Source: GCA-2733415 sp964276095 (lineage in GTDB: Bacteria; Bacteroidota; Bacteroidia; Flavobacteriales; Flavobacteriaceae). Taken from it: a stretch of DNA of 64,000 nucleotides. Below, piece after piece: positions 25,705 through 34,713 of this stretch; position 1 is the stretch's first letter; the number at the start of each line of letters is the position of its first letter. Under the pieces are notes generated by a model. The model was not told where the DNA came from, searched no databases, and saw only the letters and a program-made list of their open reading frames with translations. Made by a program: the position numbers and the translations under genes. The stretch covers positions 1,426,001 through 1,490,000 of the forward strand of contig CAXYDR010000003.1 in NCBI GenBank assembly GCA_964276095.1, in the 5' to 3' direction.

Positions 25705-27103
25705 CTTTTTTAGGTGGATTGTCTTTTTTAGGATTATTTGTGTCTCTTTTTCGAGGTTTTGGTCTCGGTTTATGTTGTGGCTTTTTTGGAGCATCTCCAC
25801 TTTGAGCCTTTGGTTTGTGTACTGGTTTTTTATCCTTGTTTTGTTGACCAGCAGGTTTATTAGCTGTAGCTTTTTCGTCAGTTCTTTTTTGTGGGCGACG
25901 TTTGTTTGGTGGTCTGTTAGGGTTTTCTCTTTTATTATTTGGAGTATCTTTTGTGCTTGCTGAATTTTGAGGTTTTCTCTTTTGTTGCGGCTTATGACCT
26001 TTATTCTGTTTTGGTTTGTCAAAACGAGTTAAACTGTCTTGTCCAACAACATTTTCAAATTCTACAGCTACTTCTTCCACTAATACAGAAGCATAATCTT
26101 CTAAGTTAGGAACAAGATTTCCTTTTTTGTTTTCAGCGATGATTTCATTAGCATCCTTGGTAGTAATCATAAACCAATTCATCCATTCTCCTTCGTATGC
26201 ATACCAAACCATTCCTTTGAAAATATCAGTTTTTTGAGAAACTGCATTTCCTTTTTTAGTTCTTAATTTTACATTTTTATCTGGAAAATGCTTTAAGGCA
26301 TCTAAGTATGAATCTAATTCATAGTTCAAACAACACTTTAATTTACCACATTGACCTGCCAATTTTTGCGGATTTAATGATAGCTGTTGGTAACGTGCAG
26401 CAGAAGTGCTTACTGATCTGAAATCAGTTAACCATGTAGAGCAGCATAATTCTCTTCCGCATGAACCAATACCTCCAAGTCTAGCAGCTTCCTGACGGAA
26501 ACCTATTTGACGCATTTCTATTCGAATACTAAATTCTTTAGCGAATTCTTTAATTAGTTGCCTGAAATCTACGCGCTCTTCAGCAGTGTAATAAAATGTA
26601 GCTTTTGAAGCATCTCCTTGAAATTCAATATCAGAGATTTTCATTTTTAATTTCAATGCAATAGCTAATTGTCTAGCACGAACCTTCATTGGTTCTTCTC
26701 TTTCTCTAGATTTAGTCCAAATGTCAATATCTTTTTGTGAAGCTTTACGATATATTTTTTTTACATCTTCACTATCAATTTTTACCTTCTTCTTTTTCAT
26801 TTGTACTTTAACCAATTCTCCTGTTAAAGTAACCATTCCAATATCGTGTCCTGGGGAAGCTTCCGTAGCAACAACATCTCCAATAGACAAAGTTAAATTT
26901 TCTGTATTTTTAAAGTAAAGTTTTCGTCCGTTTTTAAAACGTACTTCGACGCAGTTAAAGGGATCTTGTCCGTTAGGTAAAGTCATGTTTGACAACCAAT
27001 CAAAAACTGTAAGTTTGTTGCAGCTATCAGAAGCGCATGTTCCGTTGCTTTTGCAACCCTTTGGTTTTCCGTCAGTTCCGGTACCACAATTATTACAAGC
27101 CAT
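25697..27103 (-). CDS. RicT/PSP1-domain protein (YaaT family)
   Basis: 468 residues. An N-terminal Cys-rich segment (CNNCGTGTDGKPKGC ... CASDSCNK) precedes the PSP1 core. The core motifs are GHDIGMVTLTGELV, KVRARQLAIALKLKMKISD, YYTAEERVDFRQLIKEF and RIEMRQIGFRQEAARLGG, followed by GSCGRELCCSTWL and GQCGKLKCCLNYE, the paired Cys motifs of RicT proteins. In Bacillus RicT is part of a complex that helps RNase Y process transcripts; here the role is inferred to be similar. From about residue 365 on there is a long Lys/Pro/Asn/Gln-rich tail, probably disordered and RNA-binding. It lies at the head of the ricT-gldH-PBP operon. Confidence 0.88.
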   Translation of the reverse strand: MACNNCGTGTDGKPKGCKSNGTCASDSCNKLTVFDWLSNMTLPNGQDPFNCVEVRFKNGRKLYFKNTENLTLSIGDVVATEASPGHDIGMVTLTGELVKVQMKKKKVKIDSEDVKKIYRKASQKDIDIWTKSREREEPMKVRARQLAIALKLKMKISDIEFQGDASKATFYYTAEERVDFRQLIKEFAKEFSIRIEMRQIGFRQEAARLGGIGSCGRELCCSTWLTDFRSVSTSAARYQQLSLNPQKLAGQCGKLKCCLNYELDSYLDALKHFPDKNVKLRTKKGNAVSQKTDIFKGMVWYAYEGEWMNWFMITTKDANEIIAENKKGNLVPNLEDYASVLVEEVAVEFENVVGQDSLTRFDKPKQNKGHKPQQKRKPQNSASTKDTPNNKRENPNRPPNKRRPQKRTDEKATANKPAGQQNKDKKPVHKPKAQSGDAPKKPQHKPRPKPRKRDTNNPKKDNPPKKDA

Positions 27104-27197
27104 AATATATATAGAGCCTCTAGAGGCGTAAATTCGTTAAAAAAAATAGTAACGGTAAATATACATTTTTTATTCTGAAGGCTTATGGCTATAGCGT

Positions 27198-27230
27198 TAA
27201 AATACAAAAACCTCCTGTTATAAACAGAAG
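27198..27230 (-). terminator. Strand-specific intrinsic terminator upstream of ricT
   Basis: Read on the minus strand, CTTCTGTT pairs with AACAGGAG over eight positions (one G-T) around a three-base loop, followed by GTTTTTGTATTTT. The same bases form a C-A mismatch when read on the plus strand, so the hairpin is built for a minus-strand transcript. It implies a short RNA coming from the recA side and ending about 95 bases before ricT. Confidence 0.55.
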
Positions 27231-27324
27231 CTTTTAGTGGGCTAATTCGTTACTAAATTTCTAATCTAATGATAACTTTTCGAAGTGTTTTCTCGAAAAT
27301 AATTTTAATAAAAAGTAATGAATA

Positions 27325-27417
27325 TTAACCGCCGTTTAGTTTATAACTACAAACTATTAAGGTTGCACCCGTAAAACCTTGGATGTTTGTATTGATATGT
27401 ATGTTTAAAAATCTCAT
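27325..27417 (-). CDS. Candidate 30-residue micro-ORF in the recA upstream region
   Basis: An ATG at 27417 opens 30 codons to a TAA at 27325: MRFLNIHINTN, then QGFTGATLIVCSYK and LNGG. The composition is protein-like (a Gly/Thr turn then a hydrophobic segment with Cys). A minus-strand terminator lies about 95 bases downstream. No clear TAnnTTTG promoter is seen in front of it, and no family is recognised, so it may be chance. An AAGGTT/AACCTT hairpin lies inside it (27359-27380), which would also suit a small RNA. Confidence 0.25.
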   Translation of the reverse strand: MRFLNIHINTNIQGFTGATLIVCSYKLNGG

Positions 27418-27533
27418 TTAATCTTACTAATGCGTATTTCGCTTTATTAATAGATGGTGAGTTTTGAAAAAGGTTGCGTCAAAAAAATATTTTCTTAAAA
27501 AAACAGCATGTTGATAAATTGAAAAACTTATGA

Positions 27534-27564
27534 TTGTATGCTCTAAAAAGAAACTGTACTTTAG
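27534..27564 (+). promoter_or_regulatory. recA promoter, flavobacterial type
   Basis: TTG at 27534-27536, a 20-base spacer and TACTTTAG at 27557-27564 (one mismatch to TAnnTTTG). The leader to the recA ATG is about 26 bases. No LexA-type palindrome was noticed around it. Confidence 0.6.
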
Positions 27565-27590
27565 CAAAAAGTTAATATAAAACGCGATTT

Positions 27591-28592
27591 ATGAGTTCAG
27601 AAAAAGAAGCAAAATTAAAGGCATTAAAGCTTACTTTAGATAAATTAGACAAGGCATACGGTAAAGGAACAGTAATGAAGTTGGGGGATAGGCCTGTTGA
27701 AGATATTGATTCTATTTCTACAGGTTCCTTAGGTTTGGATTTAGCTTTAGGAGTTGGTGGTTTGCCAAGAGGAAGAGTAATTGAAATTTATGGTCCTGAA
27801 TCTTCTGGTAAAACAACATTAACTTTACATGCTATTGCTGAAGCTCAAAAAAAAGGTGGTATTGCAGCTTTTATTGATGCTGAACATGCTTTTGATCGTT
27901 TTTATGCGGAAAAATTGGGGATAGACGTAGATAATTTAATTATCTCACAACCTGATTATGGAGAACAAGGATTAGAAATTACAGAAAATTTAATTCGCTC
28001 TGGAGCAATTGATATTATTGTAATTGATTCTGTAGCTGCATTGACACCAAAAAGTGAAATTGAAGGTGAAATGGGTGATTCTAAAATGGGATTACATGCG
28101 CGTTTAATGTCTCAGGCATTGAGAAAGTTAACAGGGGCAATTAATAAAACTAATTGTACTGTAATATTCATTAACCAGTTAAGAGAAAAAATTGGGGTAA
28201 TGTTTGGTAATCCTGAAACTACTACAGGTGGTAATGCATTAAAATTTTATGCTTCTGTTAGATTAGATATTAGAAGATCTACTCAAATAAAAAATAGCGA
28301 TAGTGCTGTTATTGGAAATAAGACAAGAGTTAAAGTTGTGAAAAACAAAGTTGCTCCGCCTTTTCAAATGGCAGAATTTGATATTATGTATGGAGAAGGG
28401 ATTTCTAAAGTTGGTGAAATTGTCGACTTAGGAGTTGAGTTTAACATCGTTAAGAAAAGTGGGTCATGGTTTAGTTATGGTGATACTAAACTTGGTCAAG
28501 GTAGAGATGCGGTAAAGAATTTACTTAAAGATAATCCTGAATTAATGGAGGAGCTGGAAGAAAAAATAGTTACTGCTATTGCAGAAAAATAA
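27591..28592 (+). CDS. recA: Recombinase RecA
   Basis: 333 residues, normal RecA length. Walker A is GPESSGKTT (68-76). FIDAEHAFD, the DNA-binding loop L1 region ([21 protein letters not shown]), Walker [11 protein letters not shown] and loop L2 ([22 protein letters not shown]) are all intact. It has Phe and Arg in the DAEHAFDR segment, where many RecA proteins have Leu-Asp. RecA coats single-stranded DNA, drives homologous pairing and triggers SOS self-cleavage. It is monocistronic, with its own promoter and a bidirectional terminator. Confidence 0.98.
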   Translation: MSSEKEAKLKALKLTLDKLDKAYGKGTVMKLGDRPVEDIDSISTGSLGLDLALGVGGLPRGRVIEIYGPESSGKTTLTLHAIAEAQKKGGIAAFIDAEHAFDRFYAEKLGIDVDNLIISQPDYGEQGLEITENLIRSGAIDIIVIDSVAALTPKSEIEGEMGDSKMGLHARLMSQALRKLTGAINKTNCTVIFINQLREKIGVMFGNPETTTGGNALKFYASVRLDIRRSTQIKNSDSAVIGNKTRVKVVKNKVAPPFQMAEFDIMYGEGISKVGEIVDLGVEFNIVKKSGSWFSYGDTKLGQGRDAVKNLLKDNPELMEELEEKIVTAIAEK

Positions 28593-28616
28593 ATAGGATT
28601 CACACTTCTTTAAATT

Positions 28617-28647
28617 AAAAAAAACCTGGTATTTCCAGGTTTTTTTT
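28617..28647. terminator. Bidirectional terminator after recA
   Basis: AAAACCTGG (28621-28629) and CCAGGTTTT (28635-28643) pair around TATTT, with A-rich sequence on the left and eight T on the right. It serves recA (+) and the convergent acyltransferase (-). Confidence 0.92.
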
Positions 28648-28656
28648 AGTTTTAAA

Positions 28657-29400
28657 CTATTGGTTTTTATATTTTTTTAACTCGTCATATATTAATGTTC
28701 TGGTTTGATCTTTCAGTTTATTTCTTAAAGTAATATCCAGGCCTTCAGTAGGTATAGGTTTGTGGATAGTTACACGCATTTTTCCAGGAGATCCTCCTGC
28801 TAAAAAATCATAAGGGAGTCGCTTTAAATTGTCGGCGAAAGTCATAGGTATTATTGGTATTTGGTGTTCTAGTGCAAGTCGGAAAGCTCCAGCTTTAAAT
28901 TCACAAACCAAATCACATTCTTCATATACACCTCCTTCAGGGAATATGCAAATACTTAATCCGGAGTTTAATCTTTGCTGTGCTCTGTTGAAGACTTCTT
29001 TTTTACTTTTGGAGCAATTTCTGTCAACTAATATACATGTACGTTTGTAGAAAAAACCGAACAATGGAATTTTAGCCAACTCTTTTTTACCAACAAACAC
29101 AAACGGATTTTTTTCTATTGCTAACATCAACATAATGTCAGTCATAGAGGTGTGGTTGGCTACAAACATGTAACTTTTTCCAAATACTATTTCGCTTTCT
29201 TTCTTTAATTTTACTCTGAATCCCATTCCGAACAAAATTATTTTAGCCCAAACTCGAGCAAGTTTAAAGAAATACGGGTATAATTTATCACTTGCTGAAG
29301 TGATTAGAAGAAAAGGAAATAGAATTAGTATTGGTAGTGCTATGAGCAAGTAAAACCATATTCTGTATGCTGTTCGTCCGATATAAGTGAGTAGTTTCAA
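28657..29400 (-). CDS. 1-acyl-sn-glycerol-3-phosphate acyltransferase family protein
   Basis: 247 residues. One or two membrane segments at the N-terminus (about 10-30) precede the PlsC domain, with NHTSMTD (the HxxxxD acyltransferase site), GKKELAKIPLFGFF, the IFPEGG motif and a later PIIPMTFADN segment. PlsC proteins transfer an acyl chain to lysophosphatidic acid at the inner membrane to form phosphatidic acid. Flavobacteria carry several related acyltransferases, so the exact acceptor is not certain and the name plsC is withheld. The gene is convergent with recA. Confidence 0.88.
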   Translation of the reverse strand: MKLLTYIGRTAYRIWFYLLIALPILILFPFLLITSASDKLYPYFFKLARVWAKIILFGMGFRVKLKKESEIVFGKSYMFVANHTSMTDIMLMLAIEKNPFVFVGKKELAKIPLFGFFYKRTCILVDRNCSKSKKEVFNRAQQRLNSGLSICIFPEGGVYEECDLVCEFKAGAFRLALEHQIPIIPMTFADNLKRLPYDFLAGGSPGKMRVTIHKPIPTEGLDITLRNKLKDQTRTLIYDELKKYKNQ

Positions 29401-29483
29401 AATAAAAAAGCTTAAGTTTCAAAAATAACTTTTTTATGACTGATGCTTTCAATAAATTTACCTAAATTTTTTGAAAGCGAATT

Positions 29484-30455
29484 ATGGCAAGAGTATTGAC
29501 AGGAGTACAAAGTACAGGAACACCACATTTAGGGAATTTATTAGGGGCGATTATCCCAGCAATAGAAATGGCGAATGACCCAGCTAATGAAGCGTATTTA
29601 TTTATAGCAGATATGCATTCTTTAACACAAATTAAAGATGCTAAAGTGTTAAGAGAAAATACATATTCTACTGCTGCGGTATGGCTTGCTTTTGGGTTAG
29701 ACGTAAATGAAACAGTGTTTTATAGACAGAGTGATGTCCCTCAGGTAACTGAGCTTTCTTGGTATTTAAATTGCTTCTTTCCTTTTAAAAGATTAGAATT
29801 GGCACATTCGTTTAAGGACAAGGCAGATAGACTTGATGATGTAAATGGTGGTTTGTTTACGTATCCGATGTTGATGGCTGCAGATATTTTGTTGTATGAT
29901 GCAGAAGTTGTTCCAGTTGGAAAAGATCAAATGCAACATATAGAAATGACTAGAGATGTAGCTTCTCGTTTTCACGCACAGTTAGGAGAAACATTTGTGT
30001 TGCCTCAAGCTAAGGTGCAAGAAGAGACTATGTATGTTCCAGGAACAGATGGAGTAAAGATGAGTAAGAGTAAAGGGAATATTATTAATTTATTTCTTCC
30101 TGATAAACAATTGCGTAAACAAGTTATGAAAATTGCAACGGATAGTACTCCGTTGGAAGAGCCTAAAAACCCAGATACGTGTAATTTGTTTGCTTTGTAT
30201 AGGTTAGTTGCTAGTGATGCTCAAATTATTGAAATGCGAGCAAATTATGAAAATGGAGGATATGGATATGGACATGCAAAGCAAGCGTTTTTTGAAGTAT
30301 TGATTGAAAAATATTCTAAAGAAAGAGCATCTTATAATTATTATATGGAGAACCTTCCAGAAATTGATAAAGCATTATCAATTGGTGCTAATAAAGCTTC
30401 AAGTACAGCTAGTGAGGTATTGAAGCGAGTAAGAGGGAAATTAGGATTCTTGTAG
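29484..30455 (+). CDS. trpS: Tryptophanyl-tRNA synthetase
   Basis: 323 residues, class I synthetase of the TrpRS type. The first signature is TGTPHLGNLLG (11-21, HIGH equivalent). Also present are the tryptophan-site helices (MLMAADILLYDAEVVPVGKDQMQHIEMTRD) and the KMSKS loop (VKMSKSKGN, about 192-200). It charges tRNA-Trp in the cytoplasm. Length and motifs are normal. It is divergent from the acyltransferase gene and convergent with rnc. Confidence 0.97.
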   Translation: MARVLTGVQSTGTPHLGNLLGAIIPAIEMANDPANEAYLFIADMHSLTQIKDAKVLRENTYSTAAVWLAFGLDVNETVFYRQSDVPQVTELSWYLNCFFPFKRLELAHSFKDKADRLDDVNGGLFTYPMLMAADILLYDAEVVPVGKDQMQHIEMTRDVASRFHAQLGETFVLPQAKVQEETMYVPGTDGVKMSKSKGNIINLFLPDKQLRKQVMKIATDSTPLEEPKNPDTCNLFALYRLVASDAQIIEMRANYENGGYGYGHAKQAFFEVLIEKYSKERASYNYYMENLPEIDKALSIGANKASSTASEVLKRVRGKLGFL

Positions 30456-30516
30456 TTGTAAAAAATTACAGGAATATTTTATAGTATTATTTTAAGGAGA
30501 GTGACTTTAATAAAGG

Positions 30517-31260
30517 TTACTCTCTTTCTATTTTGTCTTGTAAAGCAAAGAAGGCACGCTTAGATGCTTTTTCTTCTGCTTTCTTTTTAGAGGTGGCTCT
30601 TCCTTTTGCAATTACTTTGTCGTCAATACGTAATTTAACTGCAAAGTGCTTTATGTTGTCATTTCCAGTGTCATCATAAACTAGGTATTTGAACACCTTT
30701 TTTTCTTTCTGGCACCATTCAATAAGTAAGCTTTTATAACTAATAACCTTTCCTTCAAGTCTTTCAATGTCTACGTAAGGTCCAATAACATTGTCGTAAA
30801 TAAACTTCTCTGTTCCTTTGTATCCTTTGTCTAAAAAAATTGCTCCAACTAAGGCTTCGAAAACATTACCATGAATATTATCGCCAAAATTAACTTTACT
30901 CATTTTACTATTTACTAGTTCAAGTAAGCCTAAATCTTTTCCTAATTCATTTAAGTGCTCTCTACTTACAATTTTCGAGCGCATTTTGGTAAGGTAGCCT
31001 TCATTTCCATGAGGGACTTTATTAAATAAATATTCTGCTATAATAGAACTTAACATTGCATCGCCTAAAAACTCTAGTCTTTCATAGCTAACAGTATTTC
31101 CTTTGCTATCTTTTTTGTTAGAAGAACGATGTGTGAAAGCCTCTTCAAAATGAGAGATATGTATTGGTCTATAGCCAATTATTTTGCTGACTTTAACAAA
31201 AAAATTCCCGTCTTCATTAGAAGTTCGGGAATTAAATATTTTACGAATGATACGTTTCAT
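30517..31260 (-). CDS. rnc: Ribonuclease III
   Basis: 247 residues. The RNase III domain (about 25-155) has the signature YERLEFLGDAMLS with the catalytic Glu/Asp, and a second acidic site GNVFEALVGAIFLDKGY. The double-stranded RNA-binding domain follows (about 165-240; YKSLLIEWCQKEKK ... AKGRATSKKKAEEKASKRAF). It cuts double-stranded RNA in rRNA processing and sRNA decay. It ends the acpP-fabF-rnc operon, eight bases after fabF, an order conserved in Bacteroidota. Confidence 0.97.
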   Translation of the reverse strand: MKRIIRKIFNSRTSNEDGNFFVKVSKIIGYRPIHISHFEEAFTHRSSNKKDSKGNTVSYERLEFLGDAMLSSIIAEYLFNKVPHGNEGYLTKMRSKIVSREHLNELGKDLGLLELVNSKMSKVNFGDNIHGNVFEALVGAIFLDKGYKGTEKFIYDNVIGPYVDIERLEGKVISYKSLLIEWCQKEKKVFKYLVYDDTGNDNIKHFAVKLRIDDKVIAKGRATSKKKAEEKASKRAFFALQDKIERE

Positions 31261-31268
31261 TCAGTGTT

Positions 31269-32519
31269 TTAGTCTAATTTTTTAAACAGTACACATGCAT
31301 TATGTCCACCGAATCCAAATGTATTACTCATCACTACGTTAAGTTCTCTTTTTTGAGCTTTATTGAGTGTTAAGTTCAATTTGTTGTCTATGTTTTCATC
31401 AAAAGTTTCATGATTGATAGTTGGAGGTACTATTCCGTGCTTCATGGCTAATATTGAGGCAATAGCTTCAATAGCTCCAGCAGCACCTAATAGATGACCT
31501 GTCATAGATTTTGTTGAATTGATATTTAGGTTGTAAGCATGATCTCCAAAAACACTTATAATTGCTTTTGATTCTGCAATATCACCTAATGGTGTTGAAG
31601 TACCATGCATATTGATGGCGTCAACATCTGTTATAGATAGTCCTGCATCTTCAATGCAGTTTGTCATAACAAGTTTCGCTCCTAGTCCTTCCGGATGTGG
31701 TGCAGTCATATGGTGTGCATCGGCAGATAAACCACCTCCAGCAAGTTCAGCGTAAATTTTTGCGCCTCTTGCAATTGCATGTTCGTATTCTTCTAGGATT
31801 AATGTTCCTGCTCCTTCACCTAAAACAAAACCGTCTCTATTTGCGTCAAATGGTCTTGATGCAGATTGAGGGTCGTCGTTTCTTGTAGATAAAGCATGCA
31901 TTGCATTAAATCCTCCTATACCAGCTTCAGTAGCAGCGGCTTCAGAACCTCCAGAAACTATAATATCAGCTTTTCCAAGCCTAATATAATTCATGGCGTC
32001 TATCATCGCATTGGCTGAAGATGCACAGGCAGATACTGTTGTAAAGTTTGGTCCTCTAAATCCGTATTTAATTGAGATGTGCCCTGGAGCAATATCTGCA
32101 ATCATTTTGGGAATGAAAAAAGGATTGAAACGAGGTGTTCCGTTTCCAGTAGCAAAATTAGTTACTTCTGTTTGAAAAGTATCAATTCCACCAATTCCGG
32201 CACCCCAAATTACACCAACTCTATTTTTGTTTATTTTTTCTAGATCAAGCCCAGAATCTATAATTGCTTCATCAGTAGCAACCATAGCGTATTGTGCGTA
32301 AAGGTCTAATTTCCTTGCTTCTTTACGATTCATAAAGTCTGTGATCTCAAAATTTTTAAGTTCACAAGCAAATTTTGTTTTGAAATTAGAAGCATCAAAG
32401 CGAGTAATAGGGCCAGCGCCACTTTTACCACTCACCAATGCATCCCAATACTCTTGAATATTGTTCCCTATTGGAGTAAGTGCTCCAAGGCCTGTAACTA
32501 CAACTCGCTTTAATTCCAT
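31269..32519 (-). CDS. fabF: 3-oxoacyl-ACP synthase II
   Basis: 416 residues. The thiolase-fold catalytic triad is intact: the nucleophile Cys in TVSACASSANA (about 163), His in NMHGTSTPLGD (about 303) and His in STKSMTGHLLGAAG (about 340). GGSEAAATEAGIGGF and FGFGGHNACVLF at the end are also standard. It elongates acyl-ACP by condensing with malonyl-ACP in fatty acid synthesis. It follows acpP with 13 bases between, as expected for the acpP-fabF-rnc operon. Confidence 0.97.
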   Translation of the reverse strand: MELKRVVVTGLGALTPIGNNIQEYWDALVSGKSGAGPITRFDASNFKTKFACELKNFEITDFMNRKEARKLDLYAQYAMVATDEAIIDSGLDLEKINKNRVGVIWGAGIGGIDTFQTEVTNFATGNGTPRFNPFFIPKMIADIAPGHISIKYGFRGPNFTTVSACASSANAMIDAMNYIRLGKADIIVSGGSEAAATEAGIGGFNAMHALSTRNDDPQSASRPFDANRDGFVLGEGAGTLILEEYEHAIARGAKIYAELAGGGLSADAHHMTAPHPEGLGAKLVMTNCIEDAGLSITDVDAINMHGTSTPLGDIAESKAIISVFGDHAYNLNINSTKSMTGHLLGAAGAIEAIASILAMKHGIVPPTINHETFDENIDNKLNLTLNKAQKRELNVVMSNTFGFGGHNACVLFKKLD

Positions 32520-32532
32520 ATTTAATACTTTT

Positions 32533-32766
32533 TTATTTTGCTCCTTCTATGTAAGTAATAGCTTGACCTACAGTTGCAATGTTTTCTGCTTGATCATCTG
32601 GAATTTGAATATCGAATTCTTTTTCGAATTCCATAATTAATTCAACAGTATCTAATGAATCTGCTCCTAAGTCGTTTGTGAAACTTGCTTCTATAACAAC
32701 TTCGTTTTCATCAACACCTAATTTGTCTACTATAATCGCTTTTACTTTTGATGCAATGTCTGACAT
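32533..32766 (-). CDS. acpP: Acyl carrier protein
   Basis: 77 residues, acidic, four-helix ACP. The phosphopantetheine site is [13 protein letters not shown] with Ser37. The protein carries acyl chains on a thioester during fatty acid synthesis and hands them to FabF, encoded next. It is the first gene of the acpP-fabF-rnc operon, with a TAnnTTTG element 30 bases upstream of the ATG. Confidence 0.97.
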   Translation of the reverse strand: MSDIASKVKAIIVDKLGVDENEVVIEASFTNDLGADSLDTVELIMEFEKEFDIQIPDDQAENIATVGQAITYIEGAK

Positions 32767-32795
32767 AATCTTTAATTTTTAAATTTGTTTGGAGG

Positions 32796-32803
32796 CAAAA
32801 GTA
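32796..32803 (-). promoter_or_regulatory. -7 element of the acpP promoter
   Basis: On the minus strand the sequence is TACTTTTG, a perfect match to the Bacteroidota -7 consensus TAnnTTTG, about 30 bases before the acpP start. A clear TTG at -33 is not seen. Confidence 0.55.
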
Positions 32804-32945
32804 AAAAACTTTACTTTAAAACCACGCTTTACACGAAAAATGTAACTTATTTTTTTATAATTTTTGTGAAGTTACTGGTTTTTAGCTTCCAATTGTGAAT
32901 ATTTATTCTTTTTTTTGTCTTGAATAACACATGTAGCTCAAAGAT

Positions 32946-33509
32946 ATGAAACGTATTGTAATCTTCGCATCTGGTTCCGGAACGAATGCAGAAAATATTA
33001 TTAAACACTTCCAAGGTAATGGTTTAGCCAAGGTTATTCAAGTCCTGAGTAACAAGAAGGATGCCAAAGTTTTGGAAAAGGCTGAAAAATTAGGTGTTGC
33101 CAGTAGTAGCTTTAGTAAGAGTGATTTACATGAAACTAAAGCTATTTATAATTTAATGCTTGATTTGAAACCTGATTTAATTGTTTTGGCTGGGTTTTTA
33201 TTAAAGTTTCCTGAAGATTTGATTTCTGCATATCCTAATAAAATTATAAATGTGCATCCAGCATTATTGCCTAAGTATGGAGGTAAGGGAATGTATGGGG
33301 CTAATGTCCATAAAGCTGTAGTTGCTAATAACGAAGCAGAATCGGGTATAACGATTCATTATGTGAACGAACATTATGACGAAGGGAATATTATTTTTCA
33401 AGCAAATACTAAAATAGAAAATATTGATACTTTTGAAGATGTAGCGGCAAAAATTCATCTTTTAGAACAAAAGCATTTCCCTTTAATAATCGAACAACTA
33501 TTAAATTAA
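32946..33509 (+). CDS. purN: Phosphoribosylglycinamide formyltransferase
   Basis: 187 residues, normal PurN length. The GAR-binding segment IFASGSGTNAENIIKHF, LAGFLLKFP, the HPALLPKYGGKGMYG segment with the catalytic His, and GITIHYVNEHYDEGNIIFQ are typical of GAR transformylase. It transfers a formyl group from 10-formyl-tetrahydrofolate to GAR in purine synthesis. The stop overlaps the rnhA start by one base (TAATG). A PurF-like gene is about 2.2 kb further on. Confidence 0.95.
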   Translation: MKRIVIFASGSGTNAENIIKHFQGNGLAKVIQVLSNKKDAKVLEKAEKLGVASSSFSKSDLHETKAIYNLMLDLKPDLIVLAGFLLKFPEDLISAYPNKIINVHPALLPKYGGKGMYGANVHKAVVANNEAESGITIHYVNEHYDEGNIIFQANTKIENIDTFEDVAAKIHLLEQKHFPLIIEQLLN

Positions 33510-33991
33510 TGTCTGTTCAAGTACATATATATACAGATGGTTCTTCTCGAGGGAACCCTGGTCCTGGAGGATATGGCATAGTAATGCAATGGGTGGGTAA
33601 GCCATATGTTAAGGAGTTTTCTCAAGGATATGTGAAAACAACTAATAATAGAATGGAGTTGCTAGCAGTAATTGTAGCGCTGGAGCAGCTAAAAAATGAA
33701 AACACTAGCGCTAAAGTATTTACTGATTCTAAGTATGTTGTAGATTCAGTGGATAAGAAGTGGGTTTTTGGATGGGAGAAAAAAGGGTATAAAGGCAAAA
33801 AGAATCCAGATTTATGGAAGCGTTTTTTGAAAATTTATAGAAAACAAAATGTAAGTTTTCAATGGATTAAAGGGCATAATAATCATAAGCAAAATGATAG
33901 GTGTGATTTTTTAGCTGTAGAATCTTCCAAAAAAAGCGGACTGCTTATTGATACTGAATATGTGAAAAACGATAATCAAAAATTGCTTTAG
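33509..33991 (+). CDS. rnhA: Ribonuclease HI
   Basis: 160 residues. The catalytic acidic residues are all present: D10 (HIYTDGSSRGNPGPGG), E50 (NNRMELLAV), D73 (VFTDSKYV) and D130 (KQNDRCD), with H123 in GHNNHKQND. The enzyme cuts the RNA of RNA-DNA hybrids, including R-loops and primers. It is translationally coupled to purN. There is no N-terminal hybrid-binding domain, so it is the short bacterial form. Confidence 0.95.
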   Translation: MSVQVHIYTDGSSRGNPGPGGYGIVMQWVGKPYVKEFSQGYVKTTNNRMELLAVIVALEQLKNENTSAKVFTDSKYVVDSVDKKWVFGWEKKGYKGKKNPDLWKRFLKIYRKQNVSFQWIKGHNNHKQNDRCDFLAVESSKKSGLLIDTEYVKNDNQKLL

Positions 33992-34034
33992 ATTTCTTTT
34001 CTCGGTAATTTGAAGTATTAAACTTTATTTTAAA

Positions 34035-34631
34035 ATGAAAAAACTTTGTTCTTTATTGCTTTTATTTAGCTGTGTTCTTTCTAGTTACTCGCAATCTGTT
34101 TGGGAATTAGAGAAGGACGCGTCAGGAATTCAGGTGTATACAAGAAAAGTGAGCGTTTCCTCTATAAAGGAATATAAGGCTACTACATTAATAAAAACTT
34201 CACTGCAATCATTAGTAAATAAAATTATTGATGGCGAGCATTTAAAAGATTGGAATTACAAGACAACCAAAAGTAGCTTGTTGGAAAAAAAATCTGATAA
34301 TGAATATCTTGTTTATATGTACAATGACTTGCCTTGGCCAGCTAAAAATAGAGAGCATATTTCTGAATTAAAGTTAGATGTAGTAAGTAATACGTTAACT
34401 AAAATAAGTATTAAATCATCTTCTAAAAAACTTGCAGAAAAAAAAGGGGTAATTAGAGTAGTTAATTTCTCTGGGTTTTGGTTGTTAGAAAAAACAAAAT
34501 TAGGGGTGAAAGTAACTCAGCAAATGTATGGTGATCCTGGAGGTTCCTTACCAGCGTTTATAGTAAATGCTATGTTAGTAAACGCTCCGTTCAATACATT
34601 TAAGCTGCTAAAAGAGCAATTAGACAACTAA
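34035..34631 (+). CDS. Exported START-domain lipid-binding protein
   Basis: 198 residues. A signal peptide ends at about residue 20 (LSSYSQ), followed by a START/SRPBCC-type domain: WELEKDASGIQVYTRKV at the start, YKATTLIKTSLQSLV, the YNDLPWPAKNREHI segment and GFWLLEKTKLGVKVTQQMYGDPGG. START folds bind a lipid in a deep pocket; an exported copy would work in the periplasm or outer membrane. The ligand is unknown. It stands alone between rnhA and the PfkB kinase. Confidence 0.82.
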   Translation: MKKLCSLLLLFSCVLSSYSQSVWELEKDASGIQVYTRKVSVSSIKEYKATTLIKTSLQSLVNKIIDGEHLKDWNYKTTKSSLLEKKSDNEYLVYMYNDLPWPAKNREHISELKLDVVSNTLTKISIKSSSKKLAEKKGVIRVVNFSGFWLLEKTKLGVKVTQQMYGDPGGSLPAFIVNAMLVNAPFNTFKLLKEQLDN

Positions 34632-34713
34632 TTTATAGTGGTTAACTACTTTTCATTTTATAGTATTGTGTTATAGAAAATAAATTTCCGTAATTTTGCA
34701 GAAATTTACTTAA

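Noticed and set aside
25705..26022. N-terminal extension of the gldH frame
   Set aside because: The extra codons lie wholly inside ricT in another frame and would remove the lipoprotein signal from the N-terminus.
31697..32175. Plus-strand frames inside fabF
   Set aside because: Antisense shadows of a highly conserved gene; composition follows the fabF codons.
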